This document shows positions 60,951 to 64,000 of a stretch of 64,000 bases of DNA, in pieces. This stretch comes from Podocnemis expansa (Eukaryota; Chordata; Testudines; Podocnemididae): positions 16,060,700 through 16,124,699 of the forward strand of contig ML682028.1 in the NCBI GenBank assembly GCA_007922195.1, written 5' to 3'. A program made the translations under genes and the position numbers. Each line of letters opens with the position of its first letter. Positions within the stretch are counted from its first letter, which is position 1. A model generated the notes under the pieces. That model saw only the letters and a program-made list of their open reading frames with translations, searched no databases and was not told where the DNA came from.

Positions 60951-61055
60951 TCTCCAAAGCATCCGACAAACTGGGATTTTCTCCCACAAAGGCTCATGTG
61001 AAAACTAAATATTAGTCTTCAAGTGCCACAGGACTCCTTGTTTGTTTTACTTCAG
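60951..61055 (+). mobile_element. PLE-1 fragment with dead ribozyme
   Basis: AAAGCATCCGACAAACTGGG, TTTTCTCCCACAAAGGCTCA, TTAGTCTTCAAGTGCCACAG, GACTCCTTGTTTGTTTTACT. Core reads CCGACAA and AAAG. AACTTCCCTGCATTTATTGC upstream (60909-60928) is probably part of the same copy. Confidence 0.75.
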
Positions 61056-61614
61056 CCTATAATGAACTCTTCCAAGTTTGGAGTTTATTCAGATATGGGT
61101 TTAAGTTCATCTGTATATGGAACACCAAGGTATTATGACTTTATTAAACCAAGTCCCATGTACCAAGTTATAACTCTAAGTAAAACGAGCTTGTCATCTC
61201 ACTTTGGTAGCCCTGCATGGAGAGAGTCACATGAAATGCACCCAACTATTTAAATCCCAACTTCATTAAAACTGCAGGAAATGAAAAACCCAAGTTGCAA
61301 AGTCAAAGAACCCTGGCTTCATGTGATTTAATAGCTGCCACTTGAAGAAAGGGAGCAGAATCAAAACACTCCTCCGTCAAAATATGTAACAAGCATATGT
61401 TTCCCTCTGCTGTGTCTCCATTTCTCTTATTACTTAATTAAGTAATCGCAAAGCCTGTCATTACAGACTGAAAAATCTGTAGTACGTTTACAGAACAGGA
61501 AAAAGATAAAGACTCCAGTCAGCTCTCTTATTTCTTATATTAATAAAGGAATGATTGGATGATCTGAAAAGGCATTTTCACCTCCAATGCCTGCCATCCT
61601 GTAATATACAGATA

Positions 61615-61715
61615 GATCTCAGTGCAGATCTTGTCTCGTTGACTGTTAAAATTGGAGTAGCTCCATTAACATGAATGGAGATTCACCAATTGTAAATGAG
61701 CTCAGGATCACTCCC
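61615..61715. repeat. Palindromic repeat with TCCATTAACATGAATGGAG
   Basis: TTGGAGTAGCTCCATTAACA, TGAATGGAGATTCACCAATT is a fold-back of the same group as 20930 and 44810. Confidence 0.5.
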
Positions 61716-62153
61716 GCGGAGTGGTATGGAAATCCAAAATCGAGTTCATGATCTGCATTCATTAGGGAATCATTTTAAAGCAGTCCAATGTGCTTCCTTT
61801 CATTAATGACAACTTCAGAGTTAGCTTCAAAGGGCAGCAGAAGGGAGGGGGAAGAGAAGAAATACAGGAAAGTTTTTTCCTGGGTTCTAAATGTGTTCAC
61901 GATGCAATTTTATACCTTGGGATCATTGCTTAAAGAGCATAATCCTACTGAATACATGGGCAAATCTCCCTTCTATTGATTTTTGTGGAAGCAGGAACAG
62001 ACCAAGAAACAAACACCACTGATAATAAGAATACCTCCTTGTTATAGTTTTTATAATTTACTCTCCGAATGTTGTTCTCTACAGTTCTAAACTGTGGTGC
62101 TACAGATGTACCCTCGTATTTGTCTTCCCACTTTGAGTAATACCTACAATACT

Positions 62154-62250
62154 AAAACAAGCAGGAATCCTGTGGGACTTTTAAAGACTAATGAATTTAT
62201 TTATCCCATGAGCTTTCGTGGGAGAAAATCCCACTTCATCAGAAGCTGAT
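62154..62250 (-). mobile_element. PLE-1 fragment with core-intact hammerhead
   Basis: AAAACAAGCAGGAATCCTGT, GGGACTTTTAAAGACTAATG, ATTTATTTATCCCATGAGCT and the ribozyme block; the left edge abuts unrelated DNA. Confidence 0.82.
62206..62246 (-). ncRNA. Hammerhead ribozyme motif, core kept, weak stem I
   Basis: Minus strand: GCTT, CTGATGA (62242-62236), GTGGGA, loop, TCCCAC, GAAA, GCTC, ATGG. Stem II has six pairs. Stem I (GCUU with AUGG) keeps only about two pairs, so it may need more flanking pairs or not work. Confidence 0.6.
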
Positions 62251-62999
62251 ATTTTCATTGACTAGTTAGACATGCTTTTCATTTGTTCACGAGCAACTTA
62301 GGGAGCTCAGCCAAACAAGCTAAATTCCTTTCCCAGTTCATGTGCGAGTTCAGGCTAAGTTCCCTTCCCAGGCAGTTAATCAGAACCGGCTAATCAGTCG
62401 CACTTCATTTTATAGGCTACATGGCATTTCTAAACTTTTCACCTCTCCATTAGGTCTCTCAAGTTTATTTAACATTCAGCACGACTTCCAGGAGAGGGAG
62501 CTCCAGTCAAATCCTAAGCCTGTAATCAGACAGATGCTCCCAGGAAAAGTATGTTTGCAAAAATCACTGCAGAGCATTTCTAATTAACTTGCTGCTGTGG
62601 TTCCAGGCAGAGTGATCAATTTGTATTTGCAACACCAAATAAAGTGATGTTCTTTTTGAGTGAACCTGTTCAGTGTGTGTTTCTTTTTTTAAAATATGTG
62701 GTTCACTATCTAGACTGCCAAAAGGTATCTGAACACAGCCCTCGAGTGAAATGAGTAACATGTTATTCACCAGAGTGCATTACTTCAAATGGTCAAACAT
62801 TTAAAATACTTTTCTTTCTCCCCAACCTCTTTCTGCTGCCATCTTTCTTTCTTTGCTCTTGTCATGGAAAAGGAAGAGTGAATTTTGCATTTTCTCCTGA
62901 AAGCCCTTAGGTCTGTAGTTACTCTAGTATCCCGTGGAAGTGAGTCCCCCAGTGCTGGTTCAGTGTTGCGAATGCTGTGTCTCATGAATTTCACCCTTG

Positions 63000-63260
63000 C
63001 AGTCAACAGTTCAGTAGTCCAAGAAAGGTTGAGGGACGGCTGTTGAAGGACCCGTTGAGAGAGATCAACTCTGCAGAGACAAAGCGGCAGCGCTGAGGTG
63101 GTTTAGGTCAGCTCCATGGAGGGCTTTGAAGCTCCAGGCTGAGACTTTGAATCTGATCTGATAATCTGTGGAGAGGCAGGGTAATGAGTGACCAATGTGC
63201 TCTTGGGTTTTTGTGTCGCTGAGATGTTCAGACACATTGTGGACCATGTGAAGCTTCTTT
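63000..63260 (-). repeat. Possible unclassified repeat
   Basis: CCATGGAGGGCTTTGAAGCT, GAGACTTTGAATCTGATCTG, GAGTGACCAATGTGCTC have the wording of a reptile repeat I remember only vaguely. Frames here are short. The rest to 64000 shows nothing nameable. Confidence 0.35.
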
Positions 63261-64000
63261 TAGGCCATGTCATTTTCATTCTTCGGTGCAATGATCTACT
63301 GTTATGCAGCAAGGCATGGACTGACAGAGCCAAGAAAGGATGCAGTCCCCAAATCACTAAAATTTTGTAGCAGGTTTGATTACTTATACTATTTCTGTTC
63401 AAGAGAGTGAAAATTCATTCTTACTCCGTCACTGGAAGGTTAATGTCCAGAAGAGAGAGATGGGCTCTCAAGGATGTCTCTGGTAGAGAGAACAATATGA
63501 ATTCCATTATTCCTTTCTCTTTGAATCTTATGATTCATTCACCACATAATAGCGCCCTGCATTTCTGAGGTTGGAATGGTTTAGTTTGAAGAATTCATGG
63601 AATGTTCAGCTGTTCTTAACGCCCAGCCTTTTGAAGAACTGTTCTCTTTTCCCTTTTGTCCCTTTTACTATCTCTACTAATTGCATTGCACTGAATCAAA
63701 AGTGTGTCAACTCTCCATCTCATGTTTCTCTTTATAGTCACAAGATCTCATTTGTGGCCAGCTGGGCTGGTGAACCTCTGCTCTTTTAACTGGCCATTTC
63801 ATTTTGGAATGCTCTACACTATATTGGTGAGATCATTAAGAGGGAAAAGGCAGATGACGGCAATTAAAAGCATGTGTAAAGGAGCAATAGTTGATGGTAA
63901 TTTTTAATGCAGTAATTTTAATGGTCTCTTATTTCCTGCTAAGGAAATGTAAAACTAATTAAATCTATGACTTTTTTAACTCAAGTCCTTCATATTAACA

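Noticed and set aside
10940..64000. Exons of WFDC1, the expected neighbour
   Set aside because: I looked for codons of the WAP-domain motif CCYNGC and of GYECHI on both strands and found none. Short diverged exons could still be missed.

Overview
The window looks like vertebrate nuclear DNA, most likely from a turtle. It has one clear protein-coding exon in 64 kb, long AT-rich non-coding stretches, and a repeat set typical of sauropsids: CR1 LINEs, a tRNA-derived SINE with a CR1 tail, MIR/CORE-type SINEs, hAT-type and 3-bp-duplication MITEs, and many Penelope-like element (PLE) ends. A soft-shelled turtle is possible, but the sequence alone does not settle the species.

The gene is KCNG4 (Kv6.4, a modulatory voltage-gated potassium channel subunit) on the minus strand. 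Its first coding exon (10140-10889, 250 codons) covers the N-terminus, the T1 tetramerisation domain and the start of S1, and ends at a consensus splice donor. The downstream exon with S1-S6 and the pore was not found, so the intron runs through 10139-1 and off the left edge. A probable 3' splice site at 10939/10940 closes a 50-nt 5' leader segment that carries a 7-codon upstream ORF.

Everything from about 10.95 kb to 64 kb is upstream of KCNG4. I found no other gene there. In human the next gene on this side is WFDC1; I found no WFDC1 exon.

The most interesting layer is the repeats. At least twelve PLE end fragments (called PLE-1 here) carry a recognisable hammerhead ribozyme motif or its relics. 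Three keep all core positions (26852-26892, 53057-53098, 62206-62246). One copy (about 16225-17400) keeps a broken coding region with a GIY-YIG endonuclease remnant. Three copies are palindromic, with two ends fused head to head, and one of these has a 7-bp target duplication. A second PLE family is nested inside a CR1-like copy near 39.8 kb. Another complex locus at 37.3-38.4 kb combines a 206-bp inverted repeat, a perfect 32-bp inverted repeat and two separated halves of one MITE.

Family names for repeats come from recognised motifs and memory of families, not from a database search.
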